Positions 42,057 to 51,471 of a DNA stretch of 64,000 bases are shown piece after piece; position 1 is the first letter of the stretch, and the number at the start of each line of letters is the position of its first letter. Source of the stretch: Sphingomonas zeae (GTDB lineage Bacteria; Pseudomonadota; Alphaproteobacteria; Sphingomonadales; Sphingomonadaceae); NCBI RefSeq assembly GCF_014197135.1, contig NZ_JACIFA010000007.1, forward strand, positions 186,001 to 250,000, read 5' to 3'. The position numbers and the translations under genes were made by a program. The notes under the pieces were generated by a model. The model ran no database searches and was not told the DNA's origin. It saw only the letters and a program-made list of their open reading frames with translations.

Positions 42057-43162
42057 GCCAGAACCTCTTGGAGTGCTTCGGCGAGGGCGCGGATGTCCGC
42101 CTCCTCGACATTGAGGGTGATCGACAGCCGCAGCCGCGCCGCGCCCACCGGCACGGTCGGCGGGCGGATGCCGCGAATGTCGAAGCCGCGCGCCTGCAAA
42201 GTCTCGGCGGCGCGCATCGTGCGGCCATTGTCGTGCAGGATCAGCGGCATGATCGGCGTGCCGTTCGCCAGCGCGCCATGGGGCGCCAGCCGCTCACCCG
42301 CCAGCGCGATCCGCTCGTGCAGCGCAGCCCGGCGCTCGGGCTCGTCGGCCAGGATCCGCAAGCCCTCGCGCGCCCCACGCGCCATCAGCGGTGAGGGGGC
42401 GGTCGAGAAGATGAAGCCCCGCCCGCGATTGACCAGATAATCGCGCACTATACGCGGCCCGGCGACCAGCGCGCCCTCGCACCCCATCGCCTTGCCGCAG
42501 GTGTGGAGGGTGACGACCCGCTCGCTGGGCGTGGCGAGGCCCTGCCCCCGGTCGCCGAAGACGCCGGTGGCGTGCGCCTCGTCGATAATCAGCATCGCAT
42601 CATGCCGCTCGGCCACCGCCGCCAGCTCGGCGAGCGGCGCGGTGTCGCCGTCCATCGAATAAAGGCTCTCGACCGCGATCCAGACCGTCCCCTTGCCGCC
42701 CTGCGCGCGCCATGCGGCGATGGCATCCTCGAACGCCGCCGGATCATTGTGCGCCGCCGCCACGCTCTGGGCGCGGGACAGCTTCATCCCCTCATGCACG
42801 CTGGCATGGACCAGCGCGTCATGGACGATCAGGTCGCCCCGCTGCGGCAGCGTCGCCAGCAGCGTGGCGTTGGCGGTATAGCCGGAGGAGAAATACAGGC
42901 TCGCCTCCGCCCCGAAGAATGTGGCGGCCTCCGCTTCCAGTGCCTCATGTTCCGGGTGATTGCCACGCAGCAGCCGCGATCCGCCCGAGCCGACGGGGAC
43001 GCCCTCTGCCACGGCGTCCGCGATGGCGACGGCGAGGCGCGGGTGGCTCGCCAGCCCGAGATAGTCGTTGGAGGCGAAGTCCTTGCCCCTTTGCGGGGCC
43101 AGCCCTCGCAATCGGTCCCGCGCGGCCAGTCGGGCCAGATCGGCGCGATGAAAGTCCAGCAT
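42053..43162 (-). CDS. bioF: 8-amino-7-oxononanoate synthase
   Basis: PLP-dependent condensation of pimeloyl-thioester with L-alanine. The 369-residue product shows [13 protein letters not shown] (about 28-40), [19 protein letters not shown], the aspartate motif [17 protein letters not shown] and the PLP Lys in [14 protein letters not shown]. First gene of the biotin operon; ATG 43162 has GGGAGG upstream. The short gap 43163-43235 between it and the methyltransferase stop should hold the promoter. No BirA-like operator is recognisable. Confidence 0.96.
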   Translation of the reverse strand: MLDFHRADLARLAARDRLRGLAPQRGKDFASNDYLGLASHPRLAVAIADAVAEGVPVGSGGSRLLRGNHPEHEALEAEAATFFGAEASLYFSSGYTANATLLATLPQRGDLIVHDALVHASVHEGMKLSRAQSVAAAHNDPAAFEDAIAAWRAQGGKGTVWIAVESLYSMDGDTAPLAELAAVAERHDAMLIIDEAHATGVFGDRGQGLATPSERVVTLHTCGKAMGCEGALVAGPRIVRDYLVNRGRGFIFSTAPSPLMARGAREGLRILADEPERRAALHERIALAGERLAPHGALANGTPIMPLILHDNGRTMRAAETLQARGFDIRGIRPPTVPVGAARLRLSITLNVEEADIRALAEALQEVLA

Positions 43163-43235
43163 AGCCGCCTCCCTAATGGGACGGACGGTGCAGCGGAACC
43201 CGGAAAGGACAGGCCTTCCCCGACCCAGTCTGGCG

Positions 43236-43964
43236 TCAGGCGGGCTCCGCCAACGTCACGATCGACACCCCCGGCGTCATCGGCGCGCGCCCCACCAGAT
43301 GCCGCTCAATCCGGAAAATCGCCTCGAACGCCTTGTTCAGCGGCGCGGGCGGGGGCGAATCGTCGCTGTCGTCGCGCCCGGTGATCCGCCCCGCAATCCG
43401 CGCCGCCGCGGCCAGCGGGAAGAGCAGCGAGTTGAAATAGGTCAGCTTGCGGGGTTTCAGTCCCGCCTTCTCGATCGCCGACACCAGCGTCCCCTTGGAA
43501 TAGCGGCGATGGTGGTGGTTCACCACGTCATGCGCCGACCACATCCATTGGTGTGCAGGCACCGCGATCAGGATCTTGCCGCCGGGCTTCAGGCAGGATT
43601 TCATCGCGGCGAGCGCGGCGACGTCGTCCTCGATATGCTCGACCACGTCTAGCACCGCGATCAGGTCATAGGCGCCTCGCTCGATCCCCGGCAGTTCGGG
43701 CAGCGGCGCGGCCTGAACCGGCTTGCCCAGTCGCTGCGAGGCGATCTCGCGCGCCGCCGGATCGATCTCGATCGCGTCGACCGTTCCGAAGCTCGCCAGC
43801 ATCGGCAGATTGTGCCCGGTGCCGCAGCCGATCTCCAGGATGCGCGCATCGGCAGGCAGCTTGCCATAGCGGGTCAGGTAATCCGCCAGGATGTCGCGGC
43901 GCGCGCGATACCACCAATGGGTGGAGTCATGCGCGGCCATGCGGTCGTAAACGATACGGTCCAT
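43236..43964 (-). CDS. Class I SAM-dependent methyltransferase
   Basis: A 242-residue methyltransferase fold with motif I ILEIGCGTGHNLPML (about 43-57), AIEIDPAAREIASQRLG and a DLIAVLDVVEHIEDD post-motif with the AVPAHQWMWSAHDVVNHHHRRYS segment. That last string is frequent in methyltransferases found near glycosyltransferases and GtrA-like proteins. It begins 4 bases after the gtrA-like gene on the same strand. The substrate is unknown; a lipid-linked sugar or polyprenyl compound is a reasonable guess. Confidence 0.85.
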   Translation of the reverse strand: MDRIVYDRMAAHDSTHWWYRARRDILADYLTRYGKLPADARILEIGCGTGHNLPMLASFGTVDAIEIDPAAREIASQRLGKPVQAAPLPELPGIERGAYDLIAVLDVVEHIEDDVAALAAMKSCLKPGGKILIAVPAHQWMWSAHDVVNHHHRRYSKGTLVSAIEKAGLKPRKLTYFNSLLFPLAAAARIAGRITGRDDSDDSPPPAPLNKAFEAIFRIERHLVGRAPMTPGVSIVTLAEPA

Positions 43965-43968
43965 GAAC

Positions 43969-44397
43969 TTATCCGAAGACCCATTGGCGGTTGAGCGCGA
44001 AGGTCGCGATCGGCGTGATCGTGACCACCGGGATCAGCGCGACCCAGGGTTGTTGATGCAAAAGCCCCGTCACGATCCAGGTGAACAGCGCATTGAGCGC
44101 CAGGCCGAAGCCCTGGACGACGAGGAATTTCAAATGCTGCTTGCCGCTGGAGTCGCGGGTGCCATGCCCGCGAAAACTCCATGCGCTGTGCAGGAAAAAG
44201 CCGACGATCACCGCGACCAGAAAGGCTGGCGGCACCGCCAGCACCGCCTTGTCATGCGGCAGCACCCAGGACGTCAGCGGCAGATAGACCGCCGAATAGA
44301 CGACCGTCGACAATCCGCCCGCAATGCCGAAGCGGATGATCTGCCCCAGCATCCCGCTGGACCGCCATCGATCGATCTGGTGCTGAAGAGTCGCCAT
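43969..44397 (-). CDS. GtrA-like small membrane protein
   Basis: A 142-residue protein with four hydrophobic helices typical of the GtrA family (FGIAGGLSTVVYSAVYLPLT, AFLVAVIVGFFLHSAWSFRG, FLVVQGFGLALNALFTWIV, TITPIATFALNRQWVFG). GtrA proteins are thought to flip or handle polyprenyl-phosphate sugars for glycosylation. The NRxWVF ending is characteristic. The ATG at 44397 has AAGGTCGGGG upstream. It is co-transcribed with the methyltransferase and divergent from a GT-C-type membrane protein, suggesting a lipid-linked glycan function. Confidence 0.88.
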   Translation of the reverse strand: MATLQHQIDRWRSSGMLGQIIRFGIAGGLSTVVYSAVYLPLTSWVLPHDKAVLAVPPAFLVAVIVGFFLHSAWSFRGHGTRDSSGKQHLKFLVVQGFGLALNALFTWIVTGLLHQQPWVALIPVVTITPIATFALNRQWVFG

Positions 44398-44481
44398 ACC
44401 CCGACCTTGCCCCCAACCTTGCCCTTTGCGCCGCCCACGATAGAGCGTCCCGAAGTCCTGCGCCTTAGGCTGCGGGCGGGT

Positions 44482-46251
44482 ATGAGGGAAGCGTCTTTGG
44501 AACGTCTGCAGCGTGAGATCGACCGCAACTGGCAACGCTGGGTGCTGGTGGCGTGGGCCGCGATCACCGCCTGGTACATATATGACCGCTGGGGCCAGAT
44601 ACGCTGGTGGTCGCTGGGCGATACCGACGACAATATGCGGCTGATGCAGGTGCGCGCCTGGATGGCGGGGCAGGGCTGGTATGACCTGCGCCAGTATCGG
44701 ATGAACCCGCCGGTCGGCTTCGACATCCATTGGAGCCGCATCGTCGACCTGCCCATCGCAGGGCTGATCCTGTTCTTCCGCCTGTTCACCACCCCCGCCT
44801 GGGCCGAGCGTCTCGCCTGCGGCCTGGCGCCGCTGATCCCGCTGTCGATCACCATGACCGCGCTGGCGGTAACGCTGCGCCGCCTGATCGGAGTACTGAG
44901 CTGGCCGTTGGGGATGGCGCTGCTGCTGTGCGCCCATGCCACGCTGCTGATGTATATGCCGATGCGGATCGACCATCATGGGTGGCAGCTGGCCATGCTG
45001 GCGGTCACGGTCGCGGGTTTGTGCGATCCGCAAGCCAGGCGCGGCGGTGCGCTGGTCGGTCTGGCGAGCGCGGTGTCGCTGGCCATCGGGCTGGAGATGC
45101 TGCCCTATGCCGCGATGGCGGGCGCGATCCTGACCTTGCGCTGGGTGTGGGACCGGACGGAAGCCGAGCGGCTGGCGGTCTATGCACTGACCCTGGGCGG
45201 GGGGAGCGCGGCGGGGTTCGCCGCCTTTGCCTCCAACGCCAATTACGCGATGCGCTGCGACGCGCTGACCCCGGTCTGGCTGTCGGTGACGGTGGCGGCG
45301 GGGGCGCTGTTGTTCGTGCTGGCGCGGATCAATCCGGCGTCGCGGGGCACGCGCCTCGGCCTGGCAGTGGTCGCGGGCGCGGTGATCGCGGGCGGGTTCG
45401 CCAGCCTGTTCCCGCAATGCCTGACCCGCCCCGAACAGGTCAGCCCCGAGTTGCAGCGCAACTGGCTGAACAATGTCCGCGAGGCCAAGCCGATCTACAA
45501 GCATCCCTTACGCGTCGCGCTGCCCATGGCGGTCATGCCGGTGATCGGGATGATCGGGGCGATCGTCGCGGCCTGGCGGCGACGGACGATCGGCTGGACC
45601 GCCGTGGCGCTGTTCACGACCTTCGCCTGCCTTATGCTGTTGTGGCAGGCGCGTGCGGCCCCGGCGGCGCAGATGCTGGCGGTGCCGGGTATTGCGGCAC
45701 TGCTGTGGATGGTGCTGCCCTGGCTGGCCCGGCTGCGCTCGCCGCTGTTGCGGGTTCCGGCAATTGCGCTGGCGGTGCTGGTGCCGACGGGAATCGCGGC
45801 GGGCTGGATCGTCAGCTATCTGCCCGGCACCCAACCGACCGCCTATGCCAACCGGGTCAATCGCGCGACCGGACAGTGCGTGCGCACTTCGGTGCTGACG
45901 CGGGTGAATGCCTATCCCAAGGCGACGGTGTTCACCTTTGTCGACCTGGGGCCGCGCCTCATTGTGACGACGCATCATGACGCGATCGCGGGGCCGTACC
46001 ACCGCAACGGTGACGCGATCCTGGACGTGCAGCACGCTTTCCAGGGCAGCGAGGCGCAGGCGCGCAGCATCATGAAGCGGCACGGCGCGACGCTGCTGCT
46101 GATCTGCCCCGACATGGCCGAGTCGACCAATTATCGCGCGCGGGCGCCGGGGGGGTTCTATGACCGGATGGCGCGCGGCTGGACGCCGACCTGGCTGACC
46201 CCGCTGCCGCTGCCCAAGGGTTCGCCGCTCAGGCTATACCGGATCAACTGA
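44482..46251 (+). CDS. Multi-pass GT-C-like (STT3/PMT-type) membrane glycosyltransferase candidate
   Basis: A 589-residue integral membrane protein with about eleven hydrophobic segments. The first external loop has the acidic motif LGDTDDNMRLMQVRAWMAGQ (about 47-66), followed by QYRMNPP and DIHWSRIVDLP. This DxD-type arrangement resembles GT-C enzymes such as STT3 that use polyprenyl-linked donors. A soluble C-terminal domain (about 445-589) carries several Cys (ATGQCVRTS, LLICPD) and conserved GPYHRNGDAILD. Acceptor and donor are unknown. Start at ATG 44482 by homology to the first helix; the ribosome-binding site is weak. A full palindromic repeat follows. Confidence 0.75.
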   Translation: MREASLERLQREIDRNWQRWVLVAWAAITAWYIYDRWGQIRWWSLGDTDDNMRLMQVRAWMAGQGWYDLRQYRMNPPVGFDIHWSRIVDLPIAGLILFFRLFTTPAWAERLACGLAPLIPLSITMTALAVTLRRLIGVLSWPLGMALLLCAHATLLMYMPMRIDHHGWQLAMLAVTVAGLCDPQARRGGALVGLASAVSLAIGLEMLPYAAMAGAILTLRWVWDRTEAERLAVYALTLGGGSAAGFAAFASNANYAMRCDALTPVWLSVTVAAGALLFVLARINPASRGTRLGLAVVAGAVIAGGFASLFPQCLTRPEQVSPELQRNWLNNVREAKPIYKHPLRVALPMAVMPVIGMIGAIVAAWRRRTIGWTAVALFTTFACLMLLWQARAAPAAQMLAVPGIAALLWMVLPWLARLRSPLLRVPAIALAVLVPTGIAAGWIVSYLPGTQPTAYANRVNRATGQCVRTSVLTRVNAYPKATVFTFVDLGPRLIVTTHHDAIAGPYHRNGDAILDVQHAFQGSEAQARSIMKRHGATLLLICPDMAESTNYRARAPGGFYDRMARGWTPTWLTPLPLPKGSPLRLYRIN

Positions 46252-46379
46252 TCCTCCCCGGTACGGGGAGGTGGCAGGCCGCAAGGCCTGACGGAGGGGG
46301 GCTGCCACACGGGATGTCCCTTGCGGCACGCCCCCTCCACCATGCTTCGCATGGTCCCCCTCCCCGTGCCGGGGAGGAT
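46251..46379. repeat. Full-length palindromic intergenic repeat (copy 3)
   Basis: About 129 bp, with end hairpins CCTCCCCGgtaCGGGGAGG and CCTCCCCGtgcCGGGGAGG and inner stems GGCAGGCCgcaaGGCCTGAC and CCATGCTtcGCATGG. It exactly spans the gap between the GT-C gene and converging marC, overlapping the last base of the GT-C stop. It is highly similar to the copy at 26242-26374, which flanks unrelated genes. Confidence 0.9.
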
Positions 46380-46380
46380 G

Positions 46381-47004
46381 TTACTTCAAACTGGCGGTCA
46401 CGCCGTCGATCACGAACTGCACCGCCAGCGCCGCCAGCAGCACGCCCAGGACGCGGGTGATCACCGCCTCGATCTTGGCGCCCAGCAGCCGCATCAGCGG
46501 CCCCGCCGCCAGCAGCGCGACCAGCGTCAGGAGCAGGATCGACACCATCGCCGCCAGCACCACGATCGAGGCCTGCAGCCCCGAATTGCGGCTCATCAAC
46601 AGCATCACGGTCGCGATCGAGCCCGGCCCGGCGATCATCGGCATCGCCATTGGGAAGATCGACACGTCCTCCGCTTCGTTCGGGTCGTCGGCGACCTTGG
46701 CGGCGCGGTCCTCGCGGCGCTGGGTGCGCTTTTCGAACACCATCTCCAGCGCGATCAGGAACAGCATGATGCCGCCCGCGATGCGGAACGCGGCCATCTC
46801 GATGCCCAGGCCATGGAGCAGCGCCTCGCCGAACAGCGCGAAGACGAACAGGATGACCGAGGCGACCATGACCGCACGGATCGCCATCGCGCGGCGATGC
46901 TGCGGCGTCGCTCCCGCTGACAGCCCGGCATAGATGGGCGCGCAGCCCGGCGGGTCGATCACCACGAAGAAGGTGATGAGCGAGGAGATATAGAGTTCGA
47001 GCAC
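46381..47004 (-). CDS. marC: MarC family integral membrane protein
   Basis: A 207-residue protein with six hydrophobic segments; FFVVIDPPGCAPIYAGLS near the N-terminus and FPMAMPMIAGPGSIATVMLL in the middle are the family signatures. MarC proteins were once linked to antibiotic resistance, but their transport function is unknown. The start is GTG 47004, four bases after the folD stop, so it is the last gene of yggT-DUF167-folD-marC. Confidence 0.92.
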   Translation of the reverse strand: MLELYISSLITFFVVIDPPGCAPIYAGLSAGATPQHRRAMAIRAVMVASVILFVFALFGEALLHGLGIEMAAFRIAGGIMLFLIALEMVFEKRTQRREDRAAKVADDPNEAEDVSIFPMAMPMIAGPGSIATVMLLMSRNSGLQASIVVLAAMVSILLLTLVALLAAGPLMRLLGAKIEAVITRVLGVLLAALAVQFVIDGVTASLK

Positions 47005-47008
47005 GACC

Positions 47009-47890
47009 TTACAGCGCCGTCTGGTCGATCGCGACGCCCTCGCGCCGTCCCGCCGAGACCAAAGTGTTGCGCAGCAGGACCGCGATCGTCATCGGCCCGA
47101 CGCCGCCCGGCACCGGGGTGATCGCCCCTGCCCGCTGCGCCGCCGTGTCATATTCGACATCGCCGACCAGGCCCGTTTCGATCCGGTTGATCCCGACATC
47201 GATGACGCTGGCGCCGGGCTTGATCCACTCGCCCTTGACCAGGCCCGGCACCCCGACCGCCGCCACGACGATATCGGCGCGGCCGACCACCTCGGGCAGG
47301 TTGCGGGTGCGGCTGTGCGCCACCGTCACGGTGCAGCTTTCGCCGAGCAGCAATTGCGCCATCGGCTTGCCGACGATGTTGGAGCGGCCGACGACCACCG
47401 CGTCCATCCCCGACAGGCTGGGATGGATGCTCTTGAGTAGCATCAGGCAGCCGAGCGGGGTGCAGGGCACGAAGCCCTCGACACCCGTTGCCAGCCGCCC
47501 GGCGTTGACGGGGTGGAAGCCGTCGACATCCTTGTCGGGGTCGATCGCCTGGATCACCGCCTGCGCGTCGATCTGGCGGGGCAGCGGCAGCTGGACCAGG
47601 ATGCCGTCGACGGTCGGATCGGCATTCAACTGTCCGACGAGCGCAAGCAGCGTCGCCTGATCGGTATCGACCGGCAGGCGATATTCGAAGCTCTCCATGC
47701 CCGCCTCGCGCGTGGCCTTGCCCTTGGAACGGACATAGACGCTGGAGGCGGGGTCCTCGCCCACCAGCACGACCGCCAGGCCCGGCGCGCGGCCTGCCTT
47801 TTCGCGGAACGTCGCGACCTGGATGGCGATGCGGGTGCGGAGGGCGGCGGCGAAGGCCTTGCCGTCGATGATCATGGCGCTGGTGGTCAT
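47009..47890 (-). CDS. folD: Methylenetetrahydrofolate dehydrogenase / methenyl-THF cyclohydrolase
   Basis: Bifunctional enzyme interconverting 5,10-methylene-, methenyl- and 10-formyl-tetrahydrofolate with NADP. The 293-residue product shows [17 protein letters not shown] with the catalytic Lys, [52 protein letters not shown] and [16 protein letters not shown]. It overlaps the DUF167 gene by four bases upstream. Confidence 0.97.
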   Translation of the reverse strand: MTTSAMIIDGKAFAAALRTRIAIQVATFREKAGRAPGLAVVLVGEDPASSVYVRSKGKATREAGMESFEYRLPVDTDQATLLALVGQLNADPTVDGILVQLPLPRQIDAQAVIQAIDPDKDVDGFHPVNAGRLATGVEGFVPCTPLGCLMLLKSIHPSLSGMDAVVVGRSNIVGKPMAQLLLGESCTVTVAHSRTRNLPEVVGRADIVVAAVGVPGLVKGEWIKPGASVIDVGINRIETGLVGDVEYDTAAQRAGAITPVPGGVGPMTIAVLLRNTLVSAGRREGVAIDQTAL

Positions 47891-48189
47891 GGCGTATCGC
47901 CATAAAGCGCCTGGGCGATGCGCGCCAGTGTATGCGGGTCGCCCGCGACATGCAGCCGCTTCAACCGCGCCGTCTCCCCCGCAACGATCGTCACCGCGCG
48001 CTTGGGCACGCCGAAATGCTTGGCGACCAACGGGATCAGCGCCGCATTGGCCGCGCCGTCGACCGGAGGAGCCGACAGCCGCGCAGCGAAATGCTCGCTC
48101 GTCCCGGCGGTCAGCGCATCGCGGCCGCCGCGCGGCGTGACCCGGACCGCGATCCGTATGCCGTCATCGCCCGGTGTCCAGGCAGGCAT
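47887..48189 (-). CDS. DUF167 (YggU) family protein
   Basis: A 100-residue small protein with the family core [45 protein letters not shown] and [17 protein letters not shown]. Function unknown; the fold resembles an RNA-binding-like alpha/beta sandwich in solved homologues. It nearly always follows yggT, as here: its ATG (48187-48189) shares a base with the yggT stop, and it overlaps folD by four bases. Confidence 0.92.
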   Translation of the reverse strand: MPAWTPGDDGIRIAVRVTPRGGRDALTAGTSEHFAARLSAPPVDGAANAALIPLVAKHFGVPKRAVTIVAGETARLKRLHVAGDPHTLARIAQALYGDTP

Positions 48190-48500
48190 CAGCCGACGAC
48201 GACCGCGCCCCCGTACATCGCATTGGCGATCGCGGTGTCCAGGATCTTGCCCAGGATGATGACCGCGAGCAGCACGACCATCGGCGACAGGTCGAGCGCG
48301 CCGAAATCGGGCAGGATGCGCCGGATCGGGCGATAGAGCGGATCGGTCATCCGCTGCAGCGCGTACCACACCGACCGGATGAAATCGTTCGAGGTGTTGA
48401 TGACGTTGAAGGCAATCAGCCAGGACAGGATCGCCTGCACGATGATGATCCACCAGACGACGTTGAGCAGTATCTGAAGAATCTGAAGGATGAGGACCAA
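48189..48500 (-). CDS. yggT: YggT family membrane protein
   Basis: A 103-residue inner-membrane protein with two hydrophobic blocks, LQILQILLNVVWWIIIVQAILSWL and PMVVLLAVIILGKILD, and the conserved LTDPLYRPIRRILPDFGALDLSP-type linker. YggT is linked to osmotic and potassium tolerance and to cell division factors in other bacteria. I start at TTG 48500, which has GGGAG about 9 bases upstream and matches the usual N-terminus; the frame is open to 48560 through polar sequence unlike the family. First gene of the folD-marC operon. Confidence 0.87.
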   Translation of the reverse strand: MVLILQILQILLNVVWWIIIVQAILSWLIAFNVINTSNDFIRSVWYALQRMTDPLYRPIRRILPDFGALDLSPMVVLLAVIILGKILDTAIANAMYGGAVVVG

Positions 48501-48622
48501 CGCAGGGAGCTCCCGAATACGGATTTCTTCGTATCTAGGGTAGGACAGGCCTCGGGGCAATAATCGTGGCGGGCGATCCTAACGCAGGCGGAACGAACCA
48601 ACGGGTCGTGCGTCCCACATCC

Positions 48623-50467
48623 ATGGCACAAGAGAGGGGATGGCCGCGCCGGACGCGGGTCGTGGTGGGGCTGCTCATCGGATTGCCGCTGCTCTTCCTG
48701 TTGGTCTTGGCCGTGTTCCCCTGGGGCGTGCTGCGCAGCGCCGTCTGTCGCGCGGCGACCGAGCGGTTCGGGCGGCCGGTGACGATCGGATCGGTCCAAC
48801 GGGTCGATATGATCGGCTTTCATCCCACCATTGCGGTCGAGAATCTGAGTATCCCGCAGGCCGGTTGGGCCGGTCGGGGCGATTTTGCGCGGATGCAGCG
48901 GGCGGAAATCCGCTTCTCGGTCTGGCCGCTGCTGCGCGGGGCCTTCGTGCCCGAGGATATCCACGTGTCGGGACTCCGGCTGGCGCTGGTCCGCGACAAG
49001 CAGGGCAACACCAACTGGTCGCGCCCCGGCGAGCCCGAGGAGGGCGGCAGTGCGACCGATCTGCAAGGGCTGACCATCACCGACGGCGTGGTCAGCTACC
49101 GCGATGCCAAGGAGGATCGTCAGGCGGTGCTCAAGATCGCCGCCGACCCCGACCGCGGCATCCGTGCCGAGGGTGAGGGCAAGGTCCGCGGAGCTCCGGT
49201 GCGGATCGCCTTCACCGGTGCAGCGGTAAAGCCCGGCCGCTGGCCCTTCACCGCCACGATCGCCGGCGACAAGCTGGCCATGAAGGCGGTGGGCACGATG
49301 GACCGTCCGCTCGACACCGATGCGATGACGCTGGACATGAGCGCGAAGGCCGACGACCTGAAGCGGATCGACGCGGTGATCGAGGCCGGATTGTTCCAGA
49401 CGCGGCCGGTCGCACTGACCGCGCATGTCCGGCACGAGCGGCCCCGCTGGACGATCACCGATCTGAAGGGGCGGATCGGGCGGTCCGATCTGGCCGGGCA
49501 TCTGACCGTCGACAAGAAGGCGGGTCGCACCCTGCTCGACGGCGAGGTGGCGGCGGGTCAGCTCGATTTTGACGACCTGTCCTCGGAAGAGGGCCGCGCC
49601 GAGGCCGCCGCGCTGGAACGCCGGATCGGGCCGCGCCTCGTCCCCAATACACGGATCGACATCGGCAAGATCGACACGACCGATGGCACCATCCGATTCC
49701 GGGTCGGCCGGGTGGTCAGCGCGCAAGGCCCCTCGCCGATCACCGGCTTTACCGGGCGGATGGTCATGGACCACCAGTTGCTGACCATCGGCGACATCCG
49801 CATGGCCTTGCGCGAAGGCGTGGTGACGGGTCAGGCGGTGGTCGACCAGCGGAACGGGGCGAAGGTACCGCGCCTGTCACTCGACCTGCACCTGCGCGGC
49901 GCCAGCGTGTTGTCGCTGTCGGGCGAGACGCGGATCACCGGCCAAGTCGCGGCGCGCGCCAAGCTGGCGGGTGTGGGTGAGACGGTGCGCGCCGCGATCG
50001 GGCGGGCAGACGGGCGGATCGGGCTGGTCGTTGCCAACGGGACGCTGCCCGATCGCTATGCGACCGCGCTGGGCTTCGACGCGGGTGCTGCATTCATGGG
50101 CGAAAGCGGCAGCGCGACGTTGCGCTGCCTGGTGCTGGGCGTGGACATGAAGAACGGCACCGGCCGCGCCGATCCGCTGATTGTCGATACCTCGCGGAGC
50201 CGGTTGGACGGGACCGGGACCGTCCGCTTCCCCGACGAACGCCTCGCCCTGCGGCTGACGGGCGCGCCGAAACAGGGCGCCACGCTGCGGCTTGCGGGCG
50301 GGGCGACGGTGGGCGGGACGCTGGAGAAGCCCGAACTGGTCATTCCCAAAGAGGTCAGGTCGGTCGGCAATATCTTCAAGTCGATCGGCAGGGCGATCAC
50401 GGGAGATACCGGCCCGAAAGCGCAGAATGCAGCATGCGGGGCGCTCGCGCGGCAGGTGCTGCGGTAA
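48623..50467 (+). CDS. AsmA family protein (second of two)
   Basis: A 614-residue AsmA-like protein: one membrane helix near the N-terminus (VVVGLLIGLPLLFLLVLAVF), then PVTIGSVQRVDMIGFHPTIAVENLSIPQA, PEDIHVSGLRLALVRDKQGNTNW and repeating beta segments, ending in GTLEKPELVIPKEVRSVGNIFKS. Presumed role is lipid delivery or control of outer-membrane biogenesis. ATG 48623 is preferred; a GTG at 48566 would add 19 residues, and neither has a convincing Shine-Dalgarno. It diverges from yggT and converges with gpsA across 26 bases. It is clearly different from the AsmA at 20856. Confidence 0.87.
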   Translation: MAQERGWPRRTRVVVGLLIGLPLLFLLVLAVFPWGVLRSAVCRAATERFGRPVTIGSVQRVDMIGFHPTIAVENLSIPQAGWAGRGDFARMQRAEIRFSVWPLLRGAFVPEDIHVSGLRLALVRDKQGNTNWSRPGEPEEGGSATDLQGLTITDGVVSYRDAKEDRQAVLKIAADPDRGIRAEGEGKVRGAPVRIAFTGAAVKPGRWPFTATIAGDKLAMKAVGTMDRPLDTDAMTLDMSAKADDLKRIDAVIEAGLFQTRPVALTAHVRHERPRWTITDLKGRIGRSDLAGHLTVDKKAGRTLLDGEVAAGQLDFDDLSSEEGRAEAAALERRIGPRLVPNTRIDIGKIDTTDGTIRFRVGRVVSAQGPSPITGFTGRMVMDHQLLTIGDIRMALREGVVTGQAVVDQRNGAKVPRLSLDLHLRGASVLSLSGETRITGQVAARAKLAGVGETVRAAIGRADGRIGLVVANGTLPDRYATALGFDAGAAFMGESGSATLRCLVLGVDMKNGTGRADPLIVDTSRSRLDGTGTVRFPDERLALRLTGAPKQGATLRLAGGATVGGTLEKPELVIPKEVRSVGNIFKSIGRAITGDTGPKAQNAACGALARQVLR

Positions 50468-50493
50468 CGGAGCAGGAGAATTGGGGCGTTCCG

Positions 50494-51471
50494 TTACGCG
50501 CCCTCGGCCTTGAGCGGCCGGGCCAACAGCGCCCCGATCACCTCGCTGACGCCCGCGCCCTCCAGCAACCGGCACACCGCGTCGCAGACCGGCATGTCCA
50601 CACCCGCCTCCGCCGCCGCCTGGCGTAGGACGGGCGCGGTGAAGGCCCCCTCCGCCACGGTTCGCCGGTCGGCCAGCAGCTCGGCGGCCGAACGCCCCTG
50701 CCCCAAGCCGACGCCCAACGAAAAGTTGCGTGAGGCGGTCGACGAACAGGTCAGCACCAGATCGCCCAGCCCCGACAACCCCGCCAGCGTTTCCGCACGC
50801 CCGCCGCGCGCCAGTCCGAACCGCGTCATCTCGGCAAAGCCCCGCGCGATCAGCGCCGCGCGGGCGTTCTGGCCCAGCCCCGCCCCCTCCACCACGCCGC
50901 AGCCGATCGCGAGCACGTTCTTGATCGCGCCGCCGATCTCCGCGCCGGTCACATCGTCGGTGGCATAGGGCCGGAAATGCGGCGCAGCGATGCGCGCCGA
51001 CAGGGCTTCGCGCAGTTCAGGCTCCTCACAGGCCAGCGTCACCGCCGTCGGCAGCCCCGCCGCCACCTCATGCGCGAAGGTCGGGCCGGACAGCACCGCG
51101 ATCGGCGCGGCCGGATGGATCGCGCGCGCGACCTCGCCGACCAGCCGCCGCGTGCCCGCCTCAATCCCCTTGGAACACAGGACCAGCGGCTTGGACCCCA
51201 CCGGCATCGTCGCCAGCACCGCGCCCACGGCCTGGGCCGGGGTGACGACCAGCAACGCATCCATATCCGCCATCGCGGCAGGATCGCTCACCGCCTCGAT
51301 GCTCGGCGACAGCGCGATATTCGGCAGATAGAGCGGATTGCAGCGGGTTGCATTGATCGCCTCGGCCACCGCCGGATCGCGCGCCCAGATACGGACCGAC
51401 CCTCCGCCATGCGCCGCCACCTGCGCCAATGCGGTGCCCCAGGCGCCAGCACCGATGACCCCGATCCTCAT
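50494..51471 (-). CDS. gpsA: Glycerol-3-phosphate dehydrogenase [NAD(P)+]
   Basis: Reduces dihydroxyacetone phosphate to sn-glycerol-3-phosphate for phospholipid synthesis. The 325-residue product has [16 protein letters not shown] (about 5-20), [32 protein letters not shown], the catalytic Lys in [17 protein letters not shown], and [22 protein letters not shown] 51471 overlaps the tsaD stop by four bases, so tsaD-gpsA is a coupled pair. Confidence 0.96.
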   Translation of the reverse strand: MRIGVIGAGAWGTALAQVAAHGGGSVRIWARDPAVAEAINATRCNPLYLPNIALSPSIEAVSDPAAMADMDALLVVTPAQAVGAVLATMPVGSKPLVLCSKGIEAGTRRLVGEVARAIHPAAPIAVLSGPTFAHEVAAGLPTAVTLACEEPELREALSARIAAPHFRPYATDDVTGAEIGGAIKNVLAIGCGVVEGAGLGQNARAALIARGFAEMTRFGLARGGRAETLAGLSGLGDLVLTCSSTASRNFSLGVGLGQGRSAAELLADRRTVAEGAFTAPVLRQAAAEAGVDMPVCDAVCRLLEGAGVSEVIGALLARPLKAEGA

